This document shows positions 63,601-64,000 of a stretch of DNA of 64,000 bases, one piece after another. This DNA comes from Vibrio algarum (GTDB lineage: Bacteria > Pseudomonadota > Gammaproteobacteria > Enterobacterales > Vibrionaceae). Location: positions 2,666,001-2,730,000 of the forward strand of contig NZ_JAQLOI010000001.1 of NCBI RefSeq assembly GCF_028204155.1. The letters are read 5' to 3'. Both the position numbers and the translations under genes were made by a program. The notes under the pieces were generated by a model. That model made no database searches and was not told where the DNA came from. It saw only the letters and a list, made by a program, of their open reading frames with translations. Numbering within the stretch: position 1 is the first letter of the stretch; every line of letters starts with the position of its first letter.

Positions 63601-64000
63601 TTAAATTACCTTTTTCTTGCTAACGCGTGAAGATATAAACCATTCTTTAACTTTTATCCGAGACAACTTTATAGATGGGTCTTGCGATACCACTTTTGGC
63701 ATTTCAAAGTATTCATCAGGCCACTTAAACTTATCTAATCGTTGGAGTAAGAACTGCTCGAACTCTTCTTTATCTAAGGCATGTTCACTCTGTATGATGG
63801 CAATTGGCCTTGCTCCGTATTCATCATCTTGAACAGGGATTATAACGGCATTCAAAATATTTTCGTGTTGTGTTAAAACAGCTTCAATCTCTTCACAATG
63901 AATGTTTTCACCACCAGATATAAAGAGATTATCCGCTCGACCTAGAATCCGTAGTTCATCATCTTGCAAAACACCGAGATCTTTACTATCAAACCAACCA
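63601..64000 (-). CDS. menE: o-Succinylbenzoate-CoA ligase MenE, C-terminal part (5' end outside window)
   Basis: About 132 residues visible, open to the window edge. WFDSKDLGVLQDDELRILGR and ADNLFISGGENIHCEEIEAV belong to the AMP-binding (ANL) superfamily; FISGGENIHCEEIE is characteristic of MenE. The C-terminal lysine lid (DPSIKLSRIKVKEW) is present. MenE acts in menaquinone synthesis. Further men genes should lie beyond the window. Confidence 0.88.
   Translation of the reverse strand, partial: GWFDSKDLGVLQDDELRILGRADNLFISGGENIHCEEIEAVLTQHENILNAVIIPVQDDEYGARPIAIIQSEHALDKEEFEQFLLQRLDKFKWPDEYFEMPKVVSQDPSIKLSRIKVKEWFISSRVSKKKVI

Noticed and set aside
1..64000. tRNA or rRNA genes, insertion sequences, prophage or integron attachment sites
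   Set aside because: No cloverleaf with a TTCGA-type arm, transposase, integrase or terminal inverted repeat was recognised on reading both strands; short RNAs cannot be excluded without a covariance search.

Overview
The window looks like a chromosomal segment of a gammaproteobacterium of the Vibrionaceae, most likely Vibrio. The signs are the hutWXZ / tonB-exbB-exbD-hutBCD haem locus, a 279-residue FadR next to nhaB and dsbB, an NspS-MbaA polyamine/c-di-GMP pair, yfbV divergent from ackA-pta, and a DUF2999 protein. I see no rRNA, tRNA, CRISPR array, transposase or prophage. Base composition and gene style are even throughout, so this is mostly core genome with a few variable loci.

Layout. 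1-2.5 kb: the 3' part of rne. 2.6-13.9 kb: a haem uptake region. An ABC exporter, a TonB-dependent receptor, hutZ, hutX and hutW lie on the minus strand; tonB-exbB-exbD-hutB-hutC-hutD lie on the plus strand. A near-perfect palindromic Fur operator sits between the two arms. 14-23.6 kb: housekeeping genes (SulP transporter, low-molecular-weight phosphatase, cobO, AsmA-like protein, udk, mrp/apbC, metG). 23.6-30 kb: a fructose/mannose-type PTS cluster. It has two related permeases pointing in opposite directions, a free EIIB, an HPr-like/EIIA hybrid and an AraC-type regulator. 30-36 kb: DUF2391 membrane protein, VOC protein, a NIT-like membrane-anchored protein, a beta-hydroxyacid dehydrogenase, a P-loop kinase and a chemoreceptor. 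36-42.7 kb: a c-di-GMP signalling cluster (EAL protein, periplasmic-sensor GGDEF protein, nspS-mbaA). 42.9-51 kb: two small conserved proteins, fadR, nhaB, dsbB, a YecA/SEC-C protein, dusC, malZ. 51-54 kb: an ABC importer of the TrpX type, with a heptanucleotide tandem repeat upstream. 54.4-58.6 kb: yfbV, ackA, pta. 58.7-64 kb: Tim44-like protein, TetR regulator, an MFS-acyltransferase fusion, a YeiH-type membrane protein, a possible 48-residue membrane peptide, and the 3' part of menE.

The most important general observation concerns sequence quality. Seven otherwise intact genes (hutW, both PTS permeases, the chemoreceptor, the sensor-GGDEF gene, dsbB and the MFS-acyltransferase gene) each carry one frameshift. 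In every case the shift lies in or beside a homopolymer of 5-7 bases and is repaired by adding one base to that run. The repaired lengths are all exact multiples of three and restore conserved C-terminal domains. The simplest reading is systematic homopolymer under-calling, not gene decay, although phase variation cannot be excluded from the sequence alone. These loci are given as single genes with the shift point stated.

I did not find a clearly undescribed system. The best candidates for follow-up are the PTS cluster with its degenerate HPr-EIIA regulator-like protein, the haem-locus receptor that lacks the usual haem-binding histidine and its accompanying ABC exporter, the (TTGAGTC)n tract upstream of the TrpX-type importer, and several perfect palindromes in divergent promoter regions.
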